Shown: positions 26,936 to 35,623, counted from the stretch's first letter. The stretch: 60,563 bases of DNA from Deltaproteobacteria bacterium (GCA_018401435.1 JAGYJW010000040.1:1-60563); one strand, 5' to 3'. The notes: generated from the sequence alone by a model not told the origin. Translations and numbers: made by a program.

Positions 26936-28750
26936 TCATCGCCGCATCAGGGGGTGCAACAGCCGCTGGTCTTCTTCGCTGGCGGGCCGGTCCACCTCGA
27001 CGGCGACCACGCCGCTGGCCGATCCTTGCACGGCCACCCCGGCCCCGAGCTTGAGGGCGCCGCCCGCACCCAGGGCCAGGCGCCCCAGCAGCCGGGCCTC
27101 GTCCAGGGCCGGGCGCTGACCAAAGTGGGCGAGAATCGCGGATTCCCAGGGGGCGATCCAAGCGGGCGCCGGCGCCCCCAGGCGAAGGGCGGCGACCGCC
27201 TCGGCCAGGCCGGCCAGGGCCGCAACAGCGGATATGGCCCCGGGCAAGCGCAGGCCCGTGGCGGCGATGGCGTCCAGATCCGCGGCGTCCAGCCGCTGCC
27301 GGCCCGTCAAGGTCAAGGAGCTCTGGTGGGCGATGAATCCGACGCTGCCTTCATTCTGCATGAGTTCGTCGGGAATGAGCCCATCGAGCCAATCGGGGAG
27401 GGCTTCGGCGAGGCCCGCAAGGTCGAGGTCCATGGCGCCATCCCGAGACAAGGCGCTGGGCGCGCCATCTTGCAGGACTGAAGCGAGGCTGGGACCGGGT
27501 CCTGTCGCGGGCGACGCGCTGGGACACAGGGCCGAGAGGGCGGCGCCCACGCTGTCGAAGACCAGGACATCGCTGCGCTCCCCTGCCCCGTCCTGCCCGC
27601 TGCGCGACAGCTCCAGCCGGGTGGAGAGCAAGGGCGCGACGCCGCCGGCGGCCAAGGCGCGGGCGTCCAGCTCCAGGCGCAAGGTCACCCGGCTCTCCGC
27701 GCCCTGTCGGGCGGCCGCCTCCAACTCCAGCCAGGGGGCCCCCGACACCTGCAGGTTGAGCAGGCCAGCGGCCTCGGCCAGTGCCGCGAGCTGCCCCTGA
27801 AACTGCAGCCCGACCCGACCCAGATCCACCCCGACCAGCAGAAAGCCCAGCCCGGCCAAGGCAGAGAGCCGGGCCGACTGGTCGGAGTCGAGGGCGAAGT
27901 ACCGCTGCAGATCCAGGAGAGGCAGCTGCAGCCAGTCCGGCACCAGGTCGGGCGCGTCCAGCTGCCCCGCCACGGCCCCCGAGGCCCTGGCGCCCAGGGC
28001 CAGCTCGGGATCGAAGTCGAAGAGGGGGTGGGTGGCCGCGCCATCGACCACCGGAGGCGCCTCGGGGCCCCGGGTGGCGGCGTCCACCAGGCCGGCCGGC
28101 CCCAGGCCCAGGGCGGCCATCCACTGGCTGGGATCGGCGCTCACTGCGGCTTCGAGATTCACCTGCAGGTACTGCTCGGCCTTGAGGCCCGCCGCCGCCG
28201 CGGGGCCCTCGCCAAAGGCGTCGGTCATGCCGAGCCCCAAGCCCAGGCCCTGTTTGAGGAGAAAGGTGGGCCCCCCCCGCAGGCAGAGCCGCCCTGCGTC
28301 ATCGCGCAGCAGGGTCCAGGCGCCCTGGCCGCCGAGGCCCCCCAGCACCTGGGCCGCCAGCTGGCCTTCCAAGCTGAGGCCCACGCCCCGCGGCCACAGG
28401 CGATCCAGCAGGGCGAAGAAGGCGTCGGCGTCGCCGCGCAGCGTGCTGTCGATCGCCGCGGGATCCTGCTGGGCGATCCAGGTGGCCACCGCCGGGTTGG
28501 CGATGTGATCCACCGCCACCGGGAGGCCCACCCCCAGCGGCATGCCATCCAGCAGCAGGGCCGCAAAGGGCCCCGCCAGGGAGGTGTCGGTATTGGGCGT
28601 GGCGGACAGGCCCAGGCTGTCCAAGGCGGCCTGGTTGCCTTGGGGGGCCAAGGCCGATGCGGGCGCGGAGGGCGCCTGGGACGTGGAGGCCTGCTGGGGG
28701 CTGGACTGCTGGGGGCTGGACTGCTGGGGGCTGGACTGCTGGGGGGACAT
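26936..28750 (-). CDS. 604-residue protein of unknown function with SPQQ-repeat N-terminus
   Basis: The product begins with four copies of SPQQ(S/A), then an Ala/Pro linker and QGNQAALDSLG, a pattern reminiscent of short 'GNxAAL' segments in some myxobacterial exported or effector-like proteins. The rest is a Leu/Ala/Gly-rich soluble protein with long alternating strands (residues 60-600) and no signal peptide, membrane helix or catalytic motif that I recognise. It is the first gene of the reverse block. Its start is preceded by GGAGG inside a hairpin at 28751-28770. Confidence 0.65.
   Translation of the reverse strand: MSPQQSSPQQSSPQQSSPQQASTSQAPSAPASALAPQGNQAALDSLGLSATPNTDTSLAGPFAALLLDGMPLGVGLPVAVDHIANPAVATWIAQQDPAAIDSTLRGDADAFFALLDRLWPRGVGLSLEGQLAAQVLGGLGGQGAWTLLRDDAGRLCLRGGPTFLLKQGLGLGLGMTDAFGEGPAAAAGLKAEQYLQVNLEAAVSADPSQWMAALGLGPAGLVDAATRGPEAPPVVDGAATHPLFDFDPELALGARASGAVAGQLDAPDLVPDWLQLPLLDLQRYFALDSDQSARLSALAGLGFLLVGVDLGRVGLQFQGQLAALAEAAGLLNLQVSGAPWLELEAAARQGAESRVTLRLELDARALAAGGVAPLLSTRLELSRSGQDGAGERSDVLVFDSVGAALSALCPSASPATGPGPSLASVLQDGAPSALSRDGAMDLDLAGLAEALPDWLDGLIPDELMQNEGSVGFIAHQSSLTLTGRQRLDAADLDAIAATGLRLPGAISAVAALAGLAEAVAALRLGAPAPAWIAPWESAILAHFGQRPALDEARLLGRLALGAGGALKLGAGVAVQGSASGVVAVEVDRPASEEDQRLLHPLMRR
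28691..28745. repeat. Tandem repeat, 15-base unit, about 3.7 copies
   Basis: Three perfect copies of CTGGACTGCTGGGGG fill 28701-28745, preceded by ten bases of a fourth. They encode the SPQQ repeats directly after the start codon of the reverse gene, so slippage would change the number of repeats without shifting the frame. Confidence 0.9.
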
Positions 28751-28770
28751 GACACCTCCGACGGGGTGTC
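28751..28770 (-). promoter_or_regulatory. Hairpin overlapping the ribosome-binding site of the SPQQ-repeat gene
   Basis: GACACC at 28751-28756 pairs with GGTGTC at 28765-28770, immediately upstream of the reverse start codon (28748-28750). The GGAGG ribosome-binding sequence lies across the loop and one arm, so folding could limit translation. Confidence 0.45.
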
Positions 28771-28816
28771 ATGCAACCACCATGCCAACGTAATTCCAGG
28801 TATTTATCCTGGGGGT

Positions 28817-28832
28817 GTCGAAGGCCTTCGAC
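28817..28832. promoter_or_regulatory. Perfect 16-base palindrome, candidate operator
   Basis: GTCGAAGGCCTTCGAC is fully self-complementary and lies 67 bases upstream of the SPQQ-repeat gene. TTCGACAG is repeated directly at 28827-28834 and again about ten bases on. This is the usual position for a transcription-factor site; the regulator is unknown. Confidence 0.45.
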
Positions 28833-28875
28833 AGTTCTTCGACAGCCTTCGGCCCCCCCCTGGGGCTGGCGTCGG

Positions 28876-29583
28876 TCAGACCCCGAAGAGGCTGCCGATG
28901 GCGGTGGTCAGGCCGGTGGCGACGGCCCCCACACCCAGCTGCCGCATGCCGCTGATCCAAGGGCTGCGGCCGGTGAAGCGGGCCAGGGTCGCGCCCACCG
29001 CAAAGAGGGCGATGGTGGCCAGACCGGCCGACAGCAGCAGCGGCGCCGGCGCGTCCACCAGCCAGGGCAGCAGGGGCAGCAGCGCCCCCACCGAGAAGGC
29101 CACGAAGCTGACCGAGGCCGCCAGGATCGGCGAGCCCAGCTCGTCGGGGTCGATGCCAAGCTCCAGGCGGGCGTGAAACTCGAGGTTGGCCCTGGCGTCG
29201 GACTCCAGGTCCAGCGCCACCTGCCGAGCCAGGTCCTCGGAGATGCCCGCCTTGCGCAGCACCGCCTGGATATGCGCCTTTTCGGCGTCGGGGTAGCGCT
29301 CCAGGTGCTCTTCTTCGGTCTTCAGTTCCCGTTGCAGGGCCTCGCGCTGGGCGGTGACGGAGATCCACTCGCCGGCCGCCATCGACGCGGCCCCCGCCAG
29401 CAGCCCTGCCACCCCCGCGAGGGCGACCAGCCGGGCATCGGCGCTGCCCGCGGCCACCCCGAGGACCAGCGCAGTATTGGAGACGAGGCCATCGCTCGCG
29501 CCGAAAACAGCCGCCCGCAGCCCACCATGACCCATGGAGCGGTGTTCGTCCTCAGCGGGATGCAGGGGCGGATCGGGGGCCAT
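28876..29583 (-). CDS. VIT1/CCC1-family Fe2+/Mn2+ transporter-like membrane protein
   Basis: The 235-residue protein starts with MGHGGLRAAVFGASDGLVSN about 15 residues in, the hallmark of VIT/CCC1 proteins. It has the GAASMAAGEWISV helix and a cytoplasmic helical metal-binding region (EEEHLERYPDAE...) between the second and third membrane segments. The family moves iron or manganese out of the cytoplasm. ATG 29583 has GAGG five bases upstream; a GTG at 29628 would add 15 residues. Confidence 0.88.
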   Translation of the reverse strand: MAPDPPLHPAEDEHRSMGHGGLRAAVFGASDGLVSNTALVLGVAAGSADARLVALAGVAGLLAGAASMAAGEWISVTAQREALQRELKTEEEHLERYPDAEKAHIQAVLRKAGISEDLARQVALDLESDARANLEFHARLELGIDPDELGSPILAASVSFVAFSVGALLPLLPWLVDAPAPLLLSAGLATIALFAVGATLARFTGRSPWISGMRQLGVGAVATGLTTAIGSLFGV

Positions 29584-29815
29584 CTGAGCCTCGCGGGTGG
29601 GCGTCCGGGAGCCGGAAGGCGCCGCCACTTATCCGCTCTTCACCGGATGTCGCGAGGCGGGGCACCGGGCGGATTGCCGGACGGCGCCGCCCTCGTTAGC
29701 CGCGCAGGTGCCCTCGGGATCTCCACCATGAACCGAGGCGCCGGCCACAAGCCGGAAGCCCGGTCCTCGGGAACCCACCGCGAAATCGAAATCACTGACA
29801 AGCTGGAGCCTGTCC

Positions 29816-30184
29816 ATGTCCTTCCGTTGCTACTACACCGGCAAGGTGGCCCCTGCCGGCACCCGGGCCGTCAAGGTCATCATCGAAGTCCGCCAGAAGG
29901 AGTACGCCTTCCGGGCCAAGGCCATCCCCGTTCGCCGCGGTGGCCGCAAGAAGAAGCAGTTCCGCGACGACAAGGGCGGCGCCGGCTGGGAGCGCGTGCG
30001 TGAGGTCATGATGACCCCCGAAGGCGCTCGCATGTTCGCCGAGAGCGCGGAGGGCCAGACCCTCCTCGCCCAGATGGAGGCCTGGAGCGGCCCCATGCGC
30101 GCCGACGAGGACGCGCCCATCGTCCCCACCAAGTCGCGCCGCAGCTACTCCGACGACGACGACGACGACGACGACGACGAATAG
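29816..30184 (+). CDS. Small basic protein with poly-Asp tail, unknown
   Basis: The 122-residue product begins SFRCYYTGKVAPAG, has a basic RRGGRKKKQFRDD patch in the middle and ends in nine consecutive Asp residues and one Glu. The pattern of a basic core with an acidic tail suggests nucleic-acid or protein binding, with the tail mimicking nucleic acid. I recognise no family. GGAG at 29805-29808 gives a good ribosome-binding site. The nine Asp codons are all GAC (30152-30178). Confidence 0.68.
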   Translation: MSFRCYYTGKVAPAGTRAVKVIIEVRQKEYAFRAKAIPVRRGGRKKKQFRDDKGGAGWERVREVMMTPEGARMFAESAEGQTLLAQMEAWSGPMRADEDAPIVPTKSRRSYSDDDDDDDDDE

Positions 30185-30231
30185 GGCTCCGGCCCTGGGG
30201 TCGGCGCCCCTGCCGCCCCATCGTCCACCGC

Positions 30232-30266
30232 CACACCCTGGCCGGCCCAGCGCCTGCCGGGGTGTG
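30232..30266. terminator. Hairpin between convergent genes
   Basis: CACACCC (30232-30238) pairs with GGGTGTG (30260-30266), with inner CCGG pairing. It lies between the stop at 30184 and the reverse stop at 30283 and could end transcription from both sides. Confidence 0.45.
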
Positions 30267-30282
30267 CTGCGTGGGGGATCCC

Positions 30283-31919
30283 TCAGCGCGGGATGCAGCG
30301 CTTGAGGGCGGCCCGACAGCTCAGGCGCAGGACCGCGCCTTCGGCGACCACGATGCTGCCGGCATCCACGGCGGGCGCCCCCAAAGCGGGCCTCCACCGT
30401 GTAGCGACCCGCGGGGACGGCCCCGGGTGGGAAGCGACCCGCCGCGCCCACCGCTGATCCGGGCATCTCCGCTGGCCAGCAGCACCTGCCCCGCCTGCAG
30501 CGGCGGGCGGCGGCGGGGGCGGCGCCTCGACGATCTCGGGCTCCGCTTCGGGCGCCGCGGCCCGGGGCGGAGGTGGCGGCCGATCCGCGGCCGGGTCCGG
30601 CTGCGCACGCGCAGGGATCGGCGCGGCGCGGGCGACGGGCTCTGCGGCCAGCGCGTCCACCTCGGCCCGGTCTTCCCCCGCGAGAATGGACGCTGCGTCT
30701 TCATTCTCATCATCAATTGGAGCCTCGGCCGGGGGCGCTGTCGCGACCGGCGGCGGCACGGAGACGGCGGTTGCCGCCCCCATGCGATCCCGGAGCAAGA
30801 ACAGGGCGCCGCCCCCAGCGAGGCCACCAGCACGGTGCCAGCCACGGCCGACAGCAGGCCCAGAAGCAGCCGTGTGCGCCCGTCGTGGGCCGCCGGAGCC
30901 GCCGCAGGGCGGGCCAGGGTGTCGCCAGTGCGGTCGGGAAGCCGCTCCTCCAACACGCCGCTGCGCTCGTCCAGGATGCTGCCAGTGAGGTCATCCACCA
31001 CGAATTCGCGGCTGAGGGCCAGCGGGGGCACCGCCTGTTCGGCCCACTCCGCCAGCCAGGGCTCCGACGCGCGGGCGGCGCGCAGCAGCCGCAGCTGGCG
31101 GGCGAGGCTGCGGGCGGGCGGGCGCAGGGCCGGGTCATAGGCCAGGCAGGCGCCGGTGAGGGCGACCACGGCGGCATCGCCGGTGGCCTCTTGCAGGCGG
31201 GCCAGGGCCGCCCCGATGCAGGCCTCGTGGCGCTCGCGGCTGGCCGAGGTCCGGCCCACGGGACCACCGGTCAGAAGCTCGACAATGACGGCGCCCAGCC
31301 CATAGACGTCACCGGCGTGGCTGTCGATGCCGTCCAGGCGCTCCGGCGCCATATAGGCCTCGGAGCCAAAGAAGCGACTGCGGGTGACGCTCTCTCGGCT
31401 GTCGAAGTCGGCTCGGGCGACGCCGAAGTCCAGCACCTTCACCGCGCCGGTGGCGGTGAGCTGCACATTCGACGGCTTGATGTCGCGGTGCAGCAGGTAG
31501 AGGGGGCGGCCATCGGGACCGGGGGCGTCGTAGACCGCGTGCAAGGCCGCGGCCACCTGCTCCGCCACCTCCAGGGCCGGCCCCACCGGCACCGGCCCAC
31601 CGCGCACGAGGTGCTTCAGGTCCACCCCATCCACGAATTCCATCACCACGGTCCAGCGGCCCTGCAGCCGGGTGAGCCCGTCCACCCGCACGACGGCGGG
31701 GTGCTCCACCATGCCCAACATCCGGGCCTCGTCCCGCAGGCGGCGCGCGAAGTCGGGCAGCTCCGCGACCTCGCTGTTGAGCACCTTCAGGGCCACCCGC
31801 TTGCGAAAGCCGCCCGCGCCCAGCACCTCGGCCTTGTAGACCGTACCGAAGCCGCCGCGGCCGACGGCCTCCAACACCCGGTACTCGCGCTGCTCCTGGT
31901 CCAACCGATGCTCCCGCAC
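30283..31919 (-). CDS. Membrane Ser/Thr protein kinase with C-terminal periplasmic domain; frameshifts in the 3' part
   Basis: From a GTG at 31919 the kinase domain is complete: GRGGFGTVYKAE, RVALKVL (ATP Lys), HRDIKPSN, DFGVARA and YMAPERLDG. It should phosphorylate Ser/Thr in the cytoplasm. A membrane helix (LLLGLLSAVAGTVLVASLG) follows near residue 355. Beyond about 30800 the frame changes at least four times through an acidic/Pro-rich linker. The readable pieces end in a small domain (GAVPAGRYTVEARFGG...RLSCRAALKRC) that resembles the tail of the pseudokinase at 18738. The start codon is uncertain because no strong ribosome-binding site is visible. Confidence 0.78.
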
Positions 31920-31980
31920 AGGGAAGCCGGCAGCGTAGCAGAGGAGCACCGGATGCGGGCATCGGCTACCCTTCGCACCC

Positions 31981-32694
31981 GTGCAACCCGCCGCCGAAGA
32001 CGATGCCGCCCGCCGCGCCTGGCCCCACCTGCGGACCGTGCTGATCCTGCTGCATGTGCTCGCCCTGGTGCTGGGCGCCGTGCCCGCCCCGGAAGGCGGC
32101 ATGCGCCGCGCAGCCTGGAAAGAGGCCACGGTGCAGGGGGAGATCGCGGCCTGGGCCGAGCGCCTGGACGGGCTGGGCATCGCGATGGACGCCGCGACCC
32201 TGGAGCAGGCGGCCTGGGACTTCGCGGTTCGCTATATGGCCGTCCGGCGCAGCATTCTGGCACCCTTTCAGCCCTATTATGACCGCCTGGGGGTGGCGCA
32301 GAACTGGCGCATGTTCGTCGCGCCGCACAAGCACCCGGCCCGTCTGCAGATCGCGGTGGATGGCGGCCCCGAGGCAGACCCCTGGCGGGTGGTCTACGAG
32401 GAGCTGCGCCCCGGAACCGACTGGAGAGAGGCCCAGTTGGAGCATGACCGCACCCGGTCGGTGCTCTTCCGATACTCCTGGACGTCCTACCGCAAGGACT
32501 ACCGGCGCCTGTGCGCGTGGATTGCCGCCGAGGCCGCTACAGACTTCCCCGAGGCCAGCCAGGTGCGGGTGCGCTGGTTGCGGCAGCGCACCGCCTCGCC
32601 CGCCGAGGTCCGAAAGGGCCAGCTCCCTGCGTTGAAGCCCGAGTCCGAGCAGATTCTCGACCTGGGCCCGCTGCGAGACGGGGGGCGGCCATGA
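31981..32694 (+). CDS. HTTM-associated membrane-anchored protein
   Basis: The 237-residue product has one N-terminal hydrophobic helix (TVLILLHVLALVLGAVP) and a soluble domain with FQPYYDRLGVAQNWRMFVAPHKHP, a conserved-looking block found in proteins paired with HTTM genes. Its stop overlaps the next gene's ATG, so the two are coupled and probably work as a complex. The biochemical role is unknown. Confidence 0.68.
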   Translation: MQPAAEDDAARRAWPHLRTVLILLHVLALVLGAVPAPEGGMRRAAWKEATVQGEIAAWAERLDGLGIAMDAATLEQAAWDFAVRYMAVRRSILAPFQPYYDRLGVAQNWRMFVAPHKHPARLQIAVDGGPEADPWRVVYEELRPGTDWREAQLEHDRTRSVLFRYSWTSYRKDYRRLCAWIAAEAATDFPEASQVRVRWLRQRTASPAEVRKGQLPALKPESEQILDLGPLRDGGRP

Positions 32695-33698
32695 TGGGGG
32701 CCTATCTGCGGCTGGTGCGGCTGCTCGACCGCAGGGAGACAGGCGAGCCCCTGGCCGCCTTCCGCATCTGCGTCGGGCTGATCCTCGCGCATCACCTGCT
32801 GGTGATGGGCATGGACGGCCTGGTTCCCCTGCTCTGGATGGACCTGCCCGACGGCGGAATGCGGCCCCTGGCCGACGCAGGATCGTGGTGGGTGGGCCTG
32901 CTGGGCGGCCCGCACCCAGGCGTGGTCTGGCCCCTCTACGCGTTGACCCTGGCGGCCAGCATCGGGCTCACCGTGGGGCTCTATGCCCGCGTGCAGGCCT
33001 TTCTCGCGTTGCAGGGCTTCCTGGCCCTGGCATGGATCAACGGGCACGCTGGCGGAAGCTATGACCACCTGGTCAGCAACAGCTTGTGGCTGCTGGTCTT
33101 GGCGCGGTCGGACGCCACCGCTTCCATTCGGTGCAGAATCCGCACGGGCAGCTTCTTCTCGGATGAGCAGGTTCAGGCCTGGCCGCGCTGGCTGGTGGTG
33201 TTGCAGCTGGTGACCATGTATGCGTCCACCGGCCTGCAGAAGGTCTCTGCGGCCTGGGTGCCAGGCGGCGACTTCTCCGCCCTCTACTACATCCTCCAGC
33301 AACCCACCTGGGCGCGCTGGGACATGTCCTGGCTGGCCTGGATCTACCCCTTGACCCAGCTCGCGACGGGGGCCACCTGGTTCTTCGAGGTGGGCTCCCC
33401 GGTCCTGCTGCTCTTCTTCACCTACCGGCTGACGGCGGACCGGCCGGGTCGGCTGCGGGCCCTCTGCAACCGCCTGGACGCCCGCGCCCTCTTTGCGGCC
33501 TTCGGCATCAGCATGCACCTGGGCATCCACCTGCTCATGGTGGTGGGGCCCTTCTCCACCCTGTCCATCGCCCTCTACACCTGCCTGTTCAGCCCCGATG
33601 AGTGGCGCCGCGGGCTCCGGCGCTTGCGGGCCGCCTTCAGCCGCGCCCCAGCCCCCGCGCCGACAGGCCCAACAGCAGCCAGCCCGCCAGGAGGCTGA
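32691..33698 (+). CDS. HTTM-domain membrane protein
   Basis: The 335-residue polytopic protein matches HTTM proteins (relatives of vitamin-K-dependent gamma-carboxylase): AAFRICVGLILAHHLL near the start, SYDHLVSNSLWLLVLARSD, and YASTGLQKVSAAWVPGG. Bacterial HTTM proteins are poorly understood. ATG 32691 overlaps the upstream stop (ATGA). The last 62 bases overlap the convergent DUF423 gene and encode a low-complexity Ala/Pro tail, so the true C-terminus may lie earlier. Confidence 0.83.
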   Translation: MMGAYLRLVRLLDRRETGEPLAAFRICVGLILAHHLLVMGMDGLVPLLWMDLPDGGMRPLADAGSWWVGLLGGPHPGVVWPLYALTLAASIGLTVGLYARVQAFLALQGFLALAWINGHAGGSYDHLVSNSLWLLVLARSDATASIRCRIRTGSFFSDEQVQAWPRWLVVLQLVTMYASTGLQKVSAAWVPGGDFSALYYILQQPTWARWDMSWLAWIYPLTQLATGATWFFEVGSPVLLLFFTYRLTADRPGRLRALCNRLDARALFAAFGISMHLGIHLLMVVGPFSTLSIALYTCLFSPDEWRRGLRRLRAAFSRAPAPAPTGPTAASPPGG

Positions 33699-34020
33699 GC
33701 CCACCCAGCGGCGTGATCATGCCAAGACCGCGCTGTCCGGTCAGGGCCAGCGCCCACAGGCTGCCGGTGAAGAGCAGCACGCCCAGGGCAAAGGCGACGC
33801 CGGCCCGCCCCACGGCCCGCGCCCGATCGGGGTGGCTGCCGGCCAGCACCGCGACCGCGACAAGGCCCGAGACATGAAAGAGGGCATAGCGCGCCCCGGT
33901 ATCCCAATGGGCCAGAAGATCAGGTTCCAAGCGCGTCTTGAGCGCATGGGCACCGAAGGCCCCTCCGGCCACCCCGATGAAGGCGATCAGGCAGGCCAGC
34001 TGTATCCAACGTGCGTTCAT
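33637..34020 (-). CDS. DUF423-family membrane protein
   Basis: The 127-residue protein has four helices and the family signatures GVAGGAFGAHALK near the start, DTGARYALFHVSGL in the middle and LGMITPLGGLSLLAGW at the end. Length is normal for YgdD/DUF423, whose function is unknown. It is divergent from the DUF2325 gene. Confidence 0.92.
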   Translation of the reverse strand: MNARWIQLACLIAFIGVAGGAFGAHALKTRLEPDLLAHWDTGARYALFHVSGLVAVAVLAGSHPDRARAVGRAGVAFALGVLLFTGSLWALALTGQRGLGMITPLGGLSLLAGWLLLGLSARGLGRG

Positions 34021-34129
34021 GCTCCGCCTCAGGCGCGGGTTCTTGCGCCGCACAGGGGCCACGCAGGGGGATAGCATGCCCGTGGAGTTCCGCACCGATG
34101 AGGGCGGCGGTCTCCGCAGAGGAGGGTCC

Positions 34130-35617
34130 ATGTCCCCAATTGTCCACCCGCGGCCGACTCCGGTCGCCAGCGCGCGCGACCAGGCGCCCAAAGAGGTGAT
34201 GGCGGATTTCGAGCGCATCCGAGCCGAGCTGCTGGAATCCCACCGGCGGCTGTCGGCCTTGTTGGCGGTGGTGCGAGATGATCCGTGGCTGGAAGAGCGC
34301 GAGGCCGACGCCTTGGCCGCCCACCGCGAGCAGCGCGACCAGCTGCTGGCCAGCCTGGGGCGGCTGGCCTTGACCTGGATGCTGCGCGGTGGCGCCGTGG
34401 AGCTGCTTGAGGCCCGGGTCGGCGGCGCCGCGGTGCACGCGCCCAGCCTGCCCCGCAGCGAACCTGCGCGGCGGGAGCCCGAGGGGCCGCCGGCCAGCGC
34501 CGCCGAGCTGGAGCGCCTGCGCAGCCAGGCCATCTCCCCCACCTGGACCCGGGCCCAGCAGACCGCGCCCAGGGAGGTCGAGGCCCTGGCCCTGCCCGCC
34601 TTGATGGATCCCCACCTCCCGCTGCCCGACGACATCCCGGACGCCGAGGCCGCCGCAGAAGAGCTGCACCGCCTGGGGCGGGCCATCCAGGCCCAGTTCA
34701 CCGACCATTGGGTTCACCAGAGCCGCGAGATTCAGCGCGCCCTGGTGGGCCATGTGGTGGCACGGGCCCGGCGGGTGCAAGACGAGCTGGCCCCCGGCGT
34801 GCTCACCGACGCCCTGGTGCCCGAACTCGATCGCGTCTTCTCCACCATGACCGCCTACTCGAAGCGCGAGCAGCCGGGCTTTGTCTTTGGGCTCATGCGC
34901 AGCCACGGCCCGGTGCATGGCAGCTGGCTGGAGGACGCCCGCCAGTGGTGGGTCCAGATCGCCGGCAAGGCCGAGGACGCCCCCAGCGGCAACCCCGAGC
35001 GCTGCTTGCACGACCTGCAACAGCTCCTGGACGCCGGTGACGCCACCGACGAGGCGCTGGTGGAGGCCGCACTGGCCGCCATCGCCGCAGGGGTCTCCCC
35101 CGAAGACACGCGTCTGGTGCGTATGCTCGCGGATAAGGTAGATCTGCTCAAGAAGAATACCGAGTTCAAGAAGCTGCGCAAGGCCATCCGAGAGCTGACC
35201 GCCCTGGACCAGGAATTCGACAAGGAGATGGCCTCCCCCGCCAGCGCCATCCCCCAGAATTGGCCCTATAGCGCCCATGTGGATGGAAAACGCGCCAGCA
35301 TCATCGGCGGCGATCTGCGCGAAGAGGCCCGGGCCCGCATCCAGGCGGCCTTCGGCTTCGAGAGTGTGGAGTGGGTGACCACCGACCACGCCCGCAAGGT
35401 GCAGAGCCTGGCCAACGCCGTCACCGGCGGATCCGTGGACCTCGTGATCGTGCTGCGGCGCTTCATCGGCCACGACGTGGACCGGGTGATCCTGCCCGCC
35501 TGCAAGGCCGCGTCCGTGCCCTGGGTGAGCGTCGAACACGGCTATGGCATCACCCAGATCCGGCTGGCCATCGAGCGCTTCCTGGAGCGCCACCCCGGCG
35601 AGGGCGACGCGGCCTGA
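34130..35617 (+). CDS. Large protein with C-terminal DUF2325 domain
   Basis: ATG 34130 was chosen for the strong GGAGG at 34121-34125. The 495-residue protein is helical for about 390 residues, with no membrane segment and a coiled-coil-like stretch around KVDLLKKNTEFKKLRKAIRELTAL. The last 100 residues match DUF2325 (SIIGGDLREEARARIQ...DLVIVLRRFIGHDVDRVI...VSVEHGYG). DUF2325 is normally a standalone or short protein, so the long N-terminal extension is unusual. The stop is seven bases from the convergent ccm operon end. Confidence 0.78.
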   Translation: MSPIVHPRPTPVASARDQAPKEVMADFERIRAELLESHRRLSALLAVVRDDPWLEEREADALAAHREQRDQLLASLGRLALTWMLRGGAVELLEARVGGAAVHAPSLPRSEPARREPEGPPASAAELERLRSQAISPTWTRAQQTAPREVEALALPALMDPHLPLPDDIPDAEAAAEELHRLGRAIQAQFTDHWVHQSREIQRALVGHVVARARRVQDELAPGVLTDALVPELDRVFSTMTAYSKREQPGFVFGLMRSHGPVHGSWLEDARQWWVQIAGKAEDAPSGNPERCLHDLQQLLDAGDATDEALVEAALAAIAAGVSPEDTRLVRMLADKVDLLKKNTEFKKLRKAIRELTALDQEFDKEMASPASAIPQNWPYSAHVDGKRASIIGGDLREEARARIQAAFGFESVEWVTTDHARKVQSLANAVTGGSVDLVIVLRRFIGHDVDRVILPACKAASVPWVSVEHGYGITQIRLAIERFLERHPGEGDAA

Positions 35618-35623
35618 GCCGCC

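Noticed and set aside
28691..28745. 15-base tandem repeat considered as a CRISPR or binding-site array
   Set aside because: Repeats are contiguous with no spacers and are in frame as SPQQ codons.
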